From: Pohlia nutans
Lineage: Eukaryota; Streptophyta; Bryopsida; Bryales; Mniaceae
NCBI GenBank assembly: GCA_022496805.1
Contig: CM040087.1
Location: 28,482,253-28,546,252 of the forward strand
Length of the DNA: 64,000 nt
Reading direction: 5' to 3'
In this document: in pieces, positions 42,764 to 54,294 of the stretch
Position numbering within the stretch: position 1 is the first letter of the stretch
How the letters are laid out: every line of letters begins with the position of its first letter
Translations under genes and position numbers: made by a program
The notes under the pieces: model-generated
Told to the model about the DNA's origin: nothing
Database searches by the model: none
What the model saw: only the letters and a program-made list of their open reading frames with translations

Positions 42764-44141
42764 TGATTTCAAGAGTTAGGTTCAATACGGTAAAGAATAG
42801 ATACAATTACTATCACTTTGTCTTGATGATTTCAGATGCCATGCCGCCCTGTCGGGGGATGTGTAATTCATAGAGCTCTGAGCTACTGGTTTTAATCTTT
42901 TGTGTGACGGTCTGCATTACGCGCAACCATCAATGATCCAGGTTTTAGTGTGGTTGATTTCACTGCCGTAGAAATATCTCACTCAATGTTACACATTGGT
43001 CAACAACCAATATGATACTCCAGCAATTTTGATGCTACAGAGTACTACGCTGTATGGTGAGCTAGAGCCTCACTGACCAGTTGGTACCTTGATATTATAA
43101 AACTACTTCCAAATATTACTGTGTACTCCCTCATGGCTTCAGTGGAACGGAAGAAGCACAGGAAATGACAATTTTGATCAGCAATCATTCATGCATGCAT
43201 GCCTTCGATAATCTACGGCAGCGAAGTTGTTGACTGTGAGATCAAAGCCGCTCACCTCACGCCTAGAGCTGTAAGTTTGTGCGAGGTTCCTCGGCCACAA
43301 GTTTGGGGAAGGTAAGTGTAGATATTCACAGTGATAGCGAATCGTAAGTGGCCCTTCGATGCTTTTTTAAGAGCATGTAGGTTCAATTCACGACGCTCTC
43401 TGTTTCGATACTCGTTCACAGGAACAGTACAGGGACTGAAACACCCACCGATCAAGCAGGCAGTGATATTCGTTGCGAGACAAAAGGAAGCATAGCAACT
43501 GCATCATTATATAGAAAATCATGGCCGTGATCCAGAAAAGGATTAGAACTTTGAGGCTTGTTAACATAGCGCACATACACTGCTAGATCAACAGTCTTTT
43601 CATTGACAAGCATCATATATAGTCTCAGGTGCAAGGTTCTACAATTTAACATGTAGTTAGTACTTGCGGCCAGTTCACATTCCTACACTCTTTACAGATG
43701 ACCAGAAACTACTAGCCTGTCAATCAGAGAAGACAACATACCCAAGCTCACGCAGGCACTCGGTCCCAGTGAGTCTCGTTCACGCAAAGCCAACAGATTT
43801 GGCATAACCCAATTAGCAATTGGGAACTCGTGCTTTTCATTTTCCCACTTTGGTTATTGTGTTTCGTTTTCTCTTTCACTATGATCGTTTTCTTCTCGTG
43901 TACCGGTAGCGCGCCCATGTTGCATTGGGAACGGGGGAATCAACTGCGTACACAAAAGGAAAACATCACAAACATAATGAGAACTTGGGAACATTAGGAA
44001 ACATGAAGGGGACATTAGAGAACATTAGAGGACGCTAGGGAACATTAAGGGGACATTAGGGACTGTGATGCAAAGCTTTGAGGAACATCATTGGAACTTT
44101 GGAGAACAATTTGAGAACATGATGAAAAATTGGATAAAAGG
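42764..44141. other. Intergenic DNA with a short GACATTAG repeat
   Basis: Around 43985-44070, GGGGACATTAG/GGGAACATTAG words repeat about eight times. The rest has no supported gene; minus-strand frames at 43252-43652 overlap each other and lack features. Confidence 0.4.
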
Positions 44142-44143
44142 TA

Positions 44144-44407
44144 CCGTAGTACCATAGCAGGTTCGTTTTAAAATAATTCTAAAAATAAAAAACGTAAAAA
44201 TTAGAAAATTCTGAAGACAGAAAAACGAAAATAGAATAAATTAGTTTTCTAAATATTTTGTTATTTCTAAGCTATTTAAGGTCATTTTTACTGATTTTTT
44301 GCTAAAAAACGAAAATTGAGTAATTCAATTCTCAAGAGGCGAACTTTATTTTTTCAAAAAAAAAAAATATTCGTTCACCAGGTGGCGAACCTGCTATGGT
44401 GTTACGG
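44144..44407 (+). mobile_element. Tc1/mariner-type MITE (264 bp)
   Basis: TA duplications lie at 44142-44143 and 44408-44409. Terminal inverted repeats CCGTAGTACCATAGCAGG and CCTGCTATGGTGTTACGG extend to GTTCG inward. The centre is AT-rich with no coding. Confidence 0.75.
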
Positions 44408-44505
44408 TATAAATGTGAAATGTGGTATTGTGACATATACTGAGGGTAGTGACACGGTATCGTGACGTTGTGTACTTATAAAAATTGGAGGGTGTTCTAA
44501 AAGTT

Positions 44506-44510
<5 letters not shown>

Positions 44511-44578
<68 letters not shown>
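44511..44578. repeat. (TA)n microsatellite, about 33 units
   Basis: A nearly pure TA run of about 66 bp. Confidence 0.95.
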
Positions 44579-44580
<2 letters not shown>

Positions 44581-44805
44581 TATGTGTGTGTCTAAATATC
44601 TACATCTTAGTGTGTCAGTGTATGTATATACATGATATATATGATTATTTCATACAAAGTTATAACTACTCTTATTTATTTCCAATGAATATATTTATAT
44701 ATGTATTCAATGTTTGCTACGTGTTTTATGGAATATTCATATATGCAAAAATCATTTTTTTTTCCTTTCAATTGTTTTGCATAGATATATGCAAGGTATA
44801 CTAAT

Positions 44806-45320
44806 TAATCCCTAAGTGATGAAACAATCATTTTATGGTCACTATCCTTTTTTTACGAACTCCTAAAGATGAAATTTTTATTTTTATAAAAATAAATATA
44901 TTTTTTGAATAGAAAACCAAGTCTACTTTCCAACCCAATTTGAATTATGCCAATTCAATTTAAACTCCATCCATGGGATTTTTCCAATGACAAAGACTCA
45001 ACATTGATTTAATGTTATAAAATTTACCATTTGAAGCAAGTAATGATGTTCTCTACTTTGAAATTTTTCTTTTTGTAATTTTAGAAAAGAATGTCTAATT
45101 TTAACCTATTGGACCAAATTTCAAATTCTAAAAATAAAATGTGTAATTTTGATAAATTTTTGAAGTTAAATTCTTTTAAATTCGTTACGTAAAACTCTAA
45201 AACTATTTTTCGAATTCAACCGTAGGGATATTTTTTAAGACATCATGCTTTTCAATTTTTACAAACTTCAAACGTTCACGTATTATATATTGTCCAATAC
45301 CCGTTGTCATTTAGAGGCTA
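44806..45320 (+). mobile_element. Decayed piggyBac-like element, family C relative
   Basis: TTAATCCCTAAGTGATG begins it, and internal sequence aligns with 23607-24138 (GTTATAAAATTTACCATTTG against GTTATAAGATTAACTATTTC). The right end near CATTTAGAGGCTAA is eroded. Confidence 0.5.
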
Positions 45321-46875
45321 AATCATATAACGTTTTTTTTCCCTATTGCAAGACCATATTCGTTATATTGAGACTTTTGCCAGTCTCATTTTTATTTTCG
45401 ACTCAAAGATTAACTATTTTATTTCTTTACTGTCTAGTAGTTTTTTATAAAAATGTAACATCAACTTTAAGAATTTCATTATAGAATCACTATTTGAGCA
45501 TGATTATTATTTTGGTTTCAATTGCTATTTTTAAAATGAATATTTGAATAACTAGCATTCTGTCTCAAAATCTGCAAGAAGTCTCAATATAATGAATATG
45601 GCCTTTTGCTACAAAGATGGATAATACTTTGAAAATACTTACATGTATGAACATGCCTAGAAATACATGAATAATCATATGCACTAAAAAAAATTCATGT
45701 GTGTATTTTTACATTAACACTTGTGTATTGATACGCAAAAACATGGGAACACCAATTAATTAATCAATTGACTACATATGTAAATGGTTGGTGGTTGTAG
45801 AAGTGGCCTTCGGATACCCAAACCTAGGACTCTCATTGTGGATGGGATGGAGATCCTATCAAAGGTATATTGACCGGTCATTTGTTTCTCCCCTATGCCC
45901 CCCGAGACCCATACACGCCATACGGGACCCATCTGTGTCCAACAAGACTTGCCTAGCGTTGGGCTTGGTAATTGCCTTAGCTTTGGCGGCTTGGCCTTAA
46001 CATTGGCCATTTGCATCCGGCGGGACCCAACCACATATGGCTTTGGCAATTGCCTTAAGTAGGCTTGGCCCTTGGTTTTGGTCTTAACTTTGTCATTTGC
46101 CTTCACAATGGCTTTGACTTTGGCAACATTCCTCTTAAAACCGTAATTGATCCAAACCTAACTACAAAAGAACCATTTTGTCCATAATCCACCTATCCTC
46201 GTCCTACGCATACTTTCAAATTTTCAATAATCAAACATTAGTTTAGAATCACTGTCGAATCAAATCATTCTGATAAAATTGTGAAAAGACCATTATTTTC
46301 TCCAATTTTAAGTTTAGCAACACTAATTTTTAAGTTATGATGTACTTGTAAGCGCAATATACTAGTATCTTTTCTTAGCTAAGTGTGATTCTAAAAAATC
46401 TATTCAATCACTTACTAACATTATGAAAGAATGCCTTACCTATCACAATGTCATTTTTAGCAAGAATGCAAGATTTAATTGAATTATTGAAGGAACTTTG
46501 GAACCGGTTGAAAATTATATATAAAAATCTACATGGCAACAAGACCAGCTGTCAGTGTAAATCGTGGATTTGAGAATTTAAAGCCAACGTAAGACGGTTG
46601 GACGAAGAATAAAAAACATGAAAAGTTTTGCAAAGAAATAATAATCAACAGGAGGCAAGGTTGTCGGTTTGAGGTTATTCGACCATACATCATTGAGATG
46701 GCTTGTTGAATTCTTTACGGAATGTTTTCAAAGAATGGTCTTGCCTTTCACAACATTCCTTAAAGTGATATACATTCATTTTCAATCTCAAAATCAGGAA
46801 AGAATACAATACGTAAAAGGTTAATCAGTCAATGACATCTCTAGTCAGAGCTAGTCAAAAAAGGACATCGAGCGT
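45321..46875. other. Intergenic DNA, no supported gene
   Basis: 45940-46130 repeats GGCTTTGGC/GGCTTGGCC words loosely and opens a 116-codon minus-strand frame (46106-45756) of low credibility. Otherwise AT-rich. Confidence 0.4.
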
Positions 46876-47085
46876 TCAAGAATATTGTGAACATGATTGT
46901 ATGGCATGTCGGGATGTCGGCACTATTCAAGAATATTGTGAACAGGATTGTATGGCATGTCGGGATGTTGGCACCGTTCAAAAATATTGTGAATAGGATT
47001 GTATGGCATGTCGGGATGTCGGCACCGTTCAAGAATACTGTGAACAGGATTGTATGGCATGTCGAGATGTCGGCACTTGATGGGT
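46876..47085 (+). repeat. 51-bp tandem repeat, four copies
   Basis: Units TTCAAGAATATTGTGAACA followed by TTGTATGGCATGTCGGGATG recur exactly every 51 bp. Since 51 is a multiple of three, both strands show a 17-residue repeat frame; with no start context or homology I do not call a gene. Confidence 0.9.
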
Positions 47086-47660
47086 CTACTTTGCATGTTT
47101 GATTAGCCTCCTAGTGTTTACCTCCCTATCCATGTCTGTGCAACCGCGCTGTCCCATGATTCAAACTTGTCCAATATGACAAATGAGCCTTGGTTGTGAA
47201 AGGTAAAATCAACATGTAATTCTTTCAAAATTTAAACTAAAATTCATCACTAATCACTATATAATTACAATAAAATTGTTCAAGAAGGTATTAAAGGGAA
47301 ACATTTTGTCCCTTCCCACTTAACAAAATTGCTAAAAGGAGCAAAGTGCTTGTTCAAAAATGTAATGAAAGGAAAGTGCTTCTTTCATAGTTGACACCAA
47401 AAAAACCAGAAAACCTAATTAACGCAACAAAATGATGTGTTTTTTAATTAAGTTTCAATATTACCCAATTTTTGGCATGAAAATTCTAATATTAGCATAT
47501 CACTCTGCAAAACATTTTTTTAGTCATTTAATTTTTTTTAGCAAAGTTTTGTCAATGGCCATGCCATATCATCATGCTACATTTAAGATTATTTTAAGAT
47601 CCAATATCAAGATCTCACACCACTGCTAAATGCCTCTAAAATGGCTTGTAATTGCTTCAA
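47086..47660. other. AT-rich, nothing recognisable
   Basis: No gene or defined repeat is visible. Confidence 0.4.
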
Positions 47661-48788
47661 CCCTTTGACGCGCCCTACAATCATATAATAAACAACGAAT
47701 AGACTGTAAGCTTCTTCTTGACTACATCCCGTACAATTTTTCATCCATCCAATTTTTCCTTGGTTCTTATGCTAGTTGACTACCATTTGTACAATATGAA
47801 TCTTCAAAATAAGATATTGCGATTTTTATTTTTAATGACAAAATTTGTTTATGTCAAGTTTCATTCTTAGTTCAAAAAGGAAGACCTTAGCAATGATTTC
47901 CAAAATAAGTAGAATCAAATAGTAGAAATTGTACCATCATCATAGTGCATATTATCCCAAATTTGTTATAAAAAAAAATTATAATAATTTTTTTGTTATT
48001 TAGGGATTATAAATTGATTTTAAATTTTTGTTAACCCTTTAACGTCCCGATTCCACACTGTTTTCAAAGATTTGTTATAAAATGGTTGATGAAAAATGAA
48101 AATGGAGTTGATGTACAAAACAAAGTTGCAAATGTCAATGTGTAGATAACATCCGTACGGTTGGATTCATCATATTTATTATTAATATTTTAAAAGTAAT
48201 TTTGCAAGGTTTTCTCTTGAAATTCAATTAAAAATCCAAAATTAACACAAAAAAATTTTAAAATATAGTAATGAAATTAGAATGACATGCACTACGAGAT
48301 GGTATGGTTTCCATTATTTGATTCTACTTACTATGGAAAATCATATTTAAGGTCTTTCTTTTTGAACTAAGATTGAAACTTGACATTAATCACTTTTGTA
48401 ATTTTTCAAAAATTCACATTATCTTATTTGGAAGATCCATACCGTACAAATGGTATTCAACTAGCACAAGAATGAAAAAAAAAAAAAAAAAAGTGGATGA
48501 AAAACATCTGATACCTACAGAAATCGAGCTGCTGAAATTCATCCGTCCAGAATCTGGACGCCGGCGCACTAAAGGGTTAATTGGGGATTTTCTTTTTACC
48601 TCAAAAGAAAACCTTTCAAAATTAATTCAAAAATATTAATAAAAAAATATGAAAAATCCAACCATACAAATATGATCTACACATTGAGATTTACAATTTG
48701 TCTTTATATATCAATTCCATTTTTGTGATTCATCAAATATTTAATAACACATCTTTTGAAATCGGTGGTGGATCTGGAGGTCAAAGGG
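47661..48788 (-). mobile_element. Older piggyBac-like family A element, host of a nested copy
   Basis: Outer ends are CCCTTTGACGCGCCC (47661) and GGAGGTCAAAGGG followed by TTAA (48789-48792). The left target reads TTCAA, so it has mutated. Removing 48035-48576 and one TTAA leaves about 582 bp, the family size. Confidence 0.7.
48035..48576 (-). mobile_element. piggyBac-like MITE, family A copy 3 (542 bp), nested
   Basis: TTAA at 48031-48034 and 48577-48580; ends CCCTTTAACGTCCCGATTCC and GCGCACTAAAGGG. It is the reverse complement of 18169-18715 with few differences, so recently active. It sits inside an older member of its own family. Confidence 0.9.
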
Positions 48789-48809
48789 TTAATCGAAACC
48801 TTCCTCATT

Positions 48810-49073
48810 TACAAATGAATTACAACTGGGTCATTTACAAATGAATTACAAACTCGGTCTAGAAAACATTACACAGCCCACAGCCACAGAAGCTATGATA
48901 CAACAGGCTTGAATGTTTTTCAATCCAGCAAAACGCCCTCGCCCATATGCATTCCACCAGAGGAAAACAATGCTCGGTTACTTCCTTGTCCTGACTGTAC
49001 AGACAACAAAAGAATCCTGCAAATCTTCAGGAACCATGTGTGTCAGCAAAGAGTCTGAAGCACTGAGCCATCT
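48810..49073 (-). other. COI1 3' untranslated region (inferred)
   Basis: The sequence directly downstream of the COI1 stop recurs at 20725-20960 and 41640-41820. UTR status is inferred from position. Confidence 0.5.
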
Positions 49074-51624
49074 TCATCTTCGGCTCACGGAACTAGCAGA
49101 GGATGAATTTGTGCTGATGTAACACGGATGCGGCAAGGTCTGAAAATTTGATGTAACATTTGAAGTGAAAATCCGAAGCTCAGGAGGGCCATCTGTGCGA
49201 GGCCCGGAAAGGGAGTAGTAAGCCAAGAGCTGCAGCCCTGGTTGCCCAAAAGGTGGAGGACAAAGCTCCACATGAAGACAAGGGCGAGCAAGAGCTACTA
49301 AACTACGCCCAGCGTCCATAGTCAAGTTCCCCTGCACCCACAGATACTTGAGGGAGCTCATGGCTGCAACAGCTGCCGCAAGGCCTGCCTCTCCAAAAGG
49401 GCAGTCCCGAATCTCCAGTCTTTGGATGCGTTGCGACCGCAATGCTAAATTCGCTAGCCCAACGTCGCTTTTCCCTGCGCATCCGATGAGCAACCACTTG
49501 AGGTTGTGGCCATAAGTGCCTATGTGTTCCAAGCCTTTGTCTGTCAGACAACCGTGACGTAAATAGATAGCCAGCCGGGTGAGGTGAACACAACCCTTGA
49601 GCATTAACTTGAGCCCATCATCAAGAGGGAAATCTGGAATGGCGTGGCCCGGTCTTGCTAGAACGATGCGGATGTCCGTCAACTGTGGACAGTTTTGACC
49701 CACCATCGCCAAAGCCGCGTTACTGATGTTGGTGACATAGCAAATCAGCTGCACCAGCTTCCCACAACCTTGTGCCACTGCCACCAGGCCTCTCTGTGTC
49801 GTCACTCCTGTTTCGTCATCCTCCACTCGCAGTTTTCGTAACTCCTTGCATGTCTTGCCCAGTATTTCCATGCCCTCATCTCCCAGTGTGTTTCGTGTCT
49901 GCAAAAAGAAATGCCACTTGAATCATTAGTCCCAAGAAAACGTTCGAAATGGCACCCTTGAAGAAGAAATGGAATCAGAGTTGTTTGTTGCACCTGGAGC
50001 TCTTCGAGTGAATGGCAACGGCTCAGAACCAAGCAGTGGCCTTCACAACTCAGCAGAGTGAATTTGAGATCCAGCTTTCTTAGGTTTGGCAAAACAGGGA
50101 GAATCGTCGACAATCCAACGTCTGTGATCGACCACATTCCTGATAAGGACTTTAATTGCTTTGGCAGTGGGACGGGCACGATGTCGGCCTCGTCCACGAC
50201 ATCCTCCGAGTCGCCGAGGTAATTGTAAGAGCCTGCACCGAAGTCTTCGAGACGAGGCACTCTGCTCACAACATCAACCAGATCCAGCATCTCAACCTCA
50301 CCCACTTTCAAGCACACCAATGACCTGCAATTCTCTACTAGCACCACCAAATCTGCGACGTCGATGTCCCCAATTCCGAGGACACCAAAATGTAGCTCTT
50401 CCAAGCTCGAGTTGCAGCGCAACAGGGCATGTAGCCATTCTCCTCCTTCGTCTTCTACCTCGCTGTCTTCCAGACTCAGTCTCTTCAGAGATCTGCAGTT
50501 GACACTGCGGCTTACATTCAGCAATCGATTTCAAATTTCAGATTTGAGAGGTTTCCATTAGTAGAAGGGCATAATTTTCTCTGTGAGTCGTGTTCCCATA
50601 TTTGAGAGGACTCCAACGCACTAAAATACGTATTATTGGGATACGTTGAAGTTTGAAGTAGTAGGGTCACGATGACAAGCCTAGACTACCCTTGAGCCAT
50701 GAGCTAGTTGATACCATCTACCTTTGATTGTGATAGAATCCAGAAGTTGATCTCACACTTATAAGTGAAAGGGATCCCACGCAATTTAAGGGTTGCCTAC
50801 TTCAGTGCTCATTCTTAGCAAAACTTTCTTAACCCCGAAAGGACCAAGGATTCATGGTTTTAAAATGAAAAATTCAATTCATCACATTGTGAAATATACA
50901 ATTCAGATGAGACCGAATTTTATATCACCGGAATCAGTGAAGAACATATCGTGTTGGTCAAACAACAAATAAACTTGAACAAAAGGACCTACTCAAAACT
51001 GCTAAAAAAAATTGGGCTTCTTAGTCCTTTAGGAGTTAAGAAATTCAAAGAGGTGGCAGAATAATCCTGGATTGAGCACTAAACTGCTAACGACTCAAGA
51101 TTACTACGGTGAAAAATAGATTGGAGGCTTACTGACCGACAGGAGCGAGCGATGGGAAGGAGGCCTTTGGTGGTGAAGCCGGCGCACTTGTGCAGGTGCA
51201 ACACTTGCAACACGGCGCTATACGAGGACGACGCAAGGACCTCGAGGTCCGAGTCCAGCACCGTCATACGCCGCAGCTGCAGAGTGTGCAGGTGTTTCCC
51301 GGAGGATCCCAGGCTGAGCTCCCGCAGCCACGGCTCCGCGTAGCCGCCCCAGTTGCTCTGCACCAGGTTGAACTCGGCAGCGCGCGGCCGGCCCTTGAGC
51401 CGCAGCTCCTGCAGGCGCTTGAATCGCCGCGTGAGCGCCGCGGGGCTGGTGGCGTACGAGTTGGCGATGGTGACCGCCTGGCGCGTCATGCCGTCCACGC
51501 GATGCCATTGCCAACACACCAGCGACACCGCCGCCCTGTCCCGCGCCGCGTCCAGGTGCTTAAACACACATGCCAGCGTCTCGTCCGTCACCCCCACCGC
51601 CCCCCTCATCACTGACAGCTCCAT
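49074..51624 (-). CDS. COI1: COI1-type F-box/LRR jasmonate receptor, three exons, 603 residues
   Basis: Exons (minus) are 51624-51137, 50492-49994 and 49898-49074. Phases join cleanly, with GT-AG borders at the positions usual for TIR1/COI1 genes. An F-box at residues ~13-48 (TDETLACVFKHLDA, SLVCWQWHRVDG) would bind SKP1 of an SCF ubiquitin ligase. Then come LRRs including KGRPRAAEFNLVQSNWGGY, WLHALL, CRSLVCLKVGE, TQRGLVAVAQGC, YLRHGCLTDKGLEHIG and YLWVQG, and the C-terminus AYYSLSGPRTDGPPELRIF. Arabidopsis ligand contacts R85, F89, R348, Y386, R409, Y444, R496 and W519 all have the same residue here by eye alignment; A384 is Ile. It acts in the nucleus, degrading JAZ repressors when jasmonate is bound. 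Length is close to Arabidopsis COI1 (592). Confidence 0.93.
50833..51035. mobile_element. Short piggyBac-like MITE in COI1 intron 1 (203 bp)
   Basis: TTAA at 50829-50832 and 51036-51039; ends CCCCGAAAGGACCAAGG and CTTAGTCCTTTAGGAG. It lies within the 644-bp first intron and leaves the splice sites untouched. Confidence 0.75.
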
Positions 51625-52827
51625 CTCTCACGCCACGGCCACCATAGCTCAACCAGCATGCTTTCAATCCTAAAACATGATGCCACCCAGATTATTTCAT
51701 TCTACCTCAATGGTGAAGTTGTTGTCCTCATTCTGCTCATAGATAGCCCGGTTCTGGATGCACACAGACAAAGATTAAGTTAGTTAGCACCTAAAACATA
51801 ATTTCTCTATCTTAATCGGAACGCTTCTGATACTCTGTTCATCAGACATAAACTCAATGCTTATTCAAGGGTCTCAAAAGGACACTGTCACAACGCTAAA
51901 AAAACAGACAAGAGTACGAGGTATAACCGTTGAAGTTCTGTGTACTAGCTAGAACTAGAACTAATATGTGAACTTCCAAATTCCACAATCAATGCAATTG
52001 CCTTACTTTGTAGAAGAAGTTGAATTCGTTGCGACATACCTTGGGGAGCAACGAAGTATTTATGCCGGGAGCTCCATAGCCAGATCGCCCTAGACAACTT
52101 AAAACCCTAGTCAACCACGTGACGAAGGAACAAAATCGCCAAAAACCCAAGCAAGTGATTCCTTCGGCGATAGGATGCGCCTGCCGCTCCACAGCTTGCT
52201 CATCTTGCTACATGATACAGTGCAGTACAGTACAGACAGTCCCTATGATTTCCGACACCACGCATGAGTACAGTGTGTTTGGCTCCTTTCCAACACGGAT
52301 GACAATCAGCCTACTGTAGGTAACCGAACCTAAAACCGACACCGGTTGAGGTTTAGATGATTCTGCAAGGAGTGCAAGCCAATGAAAGAGAATCGCAGCG
52401 CAAGTTGTTTCATATTTTTTTCAATAGAGTTAACCGAAAAGAAGGCCATGGAACATGCCTTTTCAACCTTCTTTCAAGCGTTCTTTTGAGTTCCCTTGAG
52501 CTATGTTTGGGTTGAATAGTGTCGTGTCATAACTTGTCCCCTTGTGGGTCATGGGCTTGGAGCTTTGGTAGGAGGTGTGGAAGTCATTGCGAGGTGTGGA
52601 GAATAATGATAGTGGCTTGCTTTAGATTGTCTCCCAACTCACCTTGAACTAGTTTTCGGTCTATTTATATTTCAGTATGAGTTCAAGAGGAGTTCAAGAA
52701 GAATTTGCTAAAACTTTCCTCTTTGAGCTGACTTTTCGGTTAACTCTAATACTTCCATAATTTTCATTATGGGTTTTCATAAAATACTTATTATTGACAC
52801 TAGCGATTGTCGTTAATCTTTAAGCCT
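51625..52827. other. COI1 upstream region and intergenic DNA
   Basis: The first few hundred bases upstream of the COI1 ATG should include its promoter and 5' UTR. I cannot place a TATA box with confidence. No other gene is visible. Confidence 0.4.
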
Positions 52828-52831
52828 TTAA

Positions 52832-53367
52832 CCCCTAAAGGTCCTCACCGCTTTTGCAAAAGTCAAAGCGCTATAATTTGTATACTTTAAATATCACATT
52901 GAATGATTTATAATTTTTCATAGATAATCATCGACATTATGAAGGTATGACAAAATTTTCAACATGATTGGAAGATATTTTGAATATTTACAAATTTTAT
53001 GATGTAAACAAGGTAAAAATTCAAAATAAATATGTTTTTGTCAAATTTAATATCAAAAATTATATTTAAGGTAGATAAAAGTTATATTTACGTGGAGTAA
53101 AAAATTGAAGGTGAAGAAATTAAAAGAGACTTATAATTGAAGCATCTTTAGAAAGCCCTTTGTATTTTGGACACTCAAAATTCAAAGTTCTCAACGGTGT
53201 TAAAGCTTCAAATGAAGTTTATTCTCCGATCCCAACTGTCAAAAGATGTATCATAACTTAACTTAAACATCTAATGAAAACACCAACTACAATAAAGCTA
53301 AGACACTTGATTTTTGGGGCCTTTGACCAAAAATCAAGCATAATAGGGTTGATTGGTCCTTTAGGGG
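52832..53367 (+). mobile_element. piggyBac-like MITE, family B type ends (536 bp)
   Basis: TTAA at 52828-52831 and 53368-53371; ends CCCCTAAAGGTCCTCACC and GGTCCTTTAGGGG. Its left end matches the right end of 22850-23415. Non-coding. Confidence 0.85.
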
Positions 53368-53371
53368 TTAA

Positions 53372-54294
53372 AGTCTATGCCTTTGTAGAACAGTTAAAAC
53401 TACATTTTTATACACAGTTCAGCTTTCAAGATTTGTTACAAAAATATTTTTAAATGTTTTTCATGCATGAAATTGTAAGTTTCTTATTAGTCCTAAAATT
53501 TTCCAATTTTTTTGATGCAAAATGAACTTTTCACAAAATTTTAGATCAGAAACTTCAAGAAATTCATATTAATTACAAAAAATCTTTAAAAAATATAAAA
53601 TTTCTAAAACATGTGCAAATGAAAATGGAGAATAACATGATACATTTTCTGTAGAATTTTTTAATTTAAAATTTAAAATTCAAAAGGTGAACATCCTATG
53701 CAGTGTAGTTCAAACCTTGAGCTACATAACTTGCAATTTACAAAAATAAAACATTCGATACTTGAAATTTATAAGATCCAAAAAGTGAAGTGAAAACTAG
53801 ACTCAATAGACTTCATTTTCTCAATTGTAAGCAACTAATGGGACCCGTGTCAAACCTTGTTTTCCCAAAAGCAGCTAGTTAGGGTTTCTAGGGCAGCTAG
53901 GAGTAGTCTTTCCGCCATAAATAAGAGAAGTAATGGCCATAACGGCCCAGTTATTTATTTGGAGAGAGAGTGGCATCCGTGCACAACTTAGAGGAATTAC
54001 TGCAGGACTAGATCGACAGCGGATTCCGGTTGGAAACCGGATGGGAGACCGGATAGGTGAGGACGGGTCTCCGATGGACCCGGCCACGATCCGAGCATTG
54101 AAGTGGGCTGCTTTAATTGGGCGACCCACTGTTCATTCACTCTCTACAGTTCCAGTCTTCCGCGCCAGCAGAATTTCGTGCTTCCGGATAGCAGTAGAAT
54201 TGATAGTGTGGGACCGGAGTTAGAGCAGAAGGAGCGCCAAAAACTGAGGCACAGTTCGCGGAAGAAGAAGAGAGTGCGTCCAGAGTCTGTAGCA
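53372..54294. other. AT-rich DNA, then the GC-richer leader of the 54-56 kb transposon ORF
   Basis: Base composition shifts near 53870-53970, where CCGGTTGGAAACCGG-type words begin. This is probably the start of the element containing the 54295-56388 ORF. No LTR or primer-binding site could be fixed. Confidence 0.4.

Noticed and set aside
45756..46106. 116-codon minus-strand gene
   Set aside because: Lies over loose GGCTTTGGC repeats and has no domain or splice support.
46841..47102. 17-residue repeat protein on either strand
   Set aside because: Generated by a 51-bp tandem repeat in non-coding DNA; no start context or homology.
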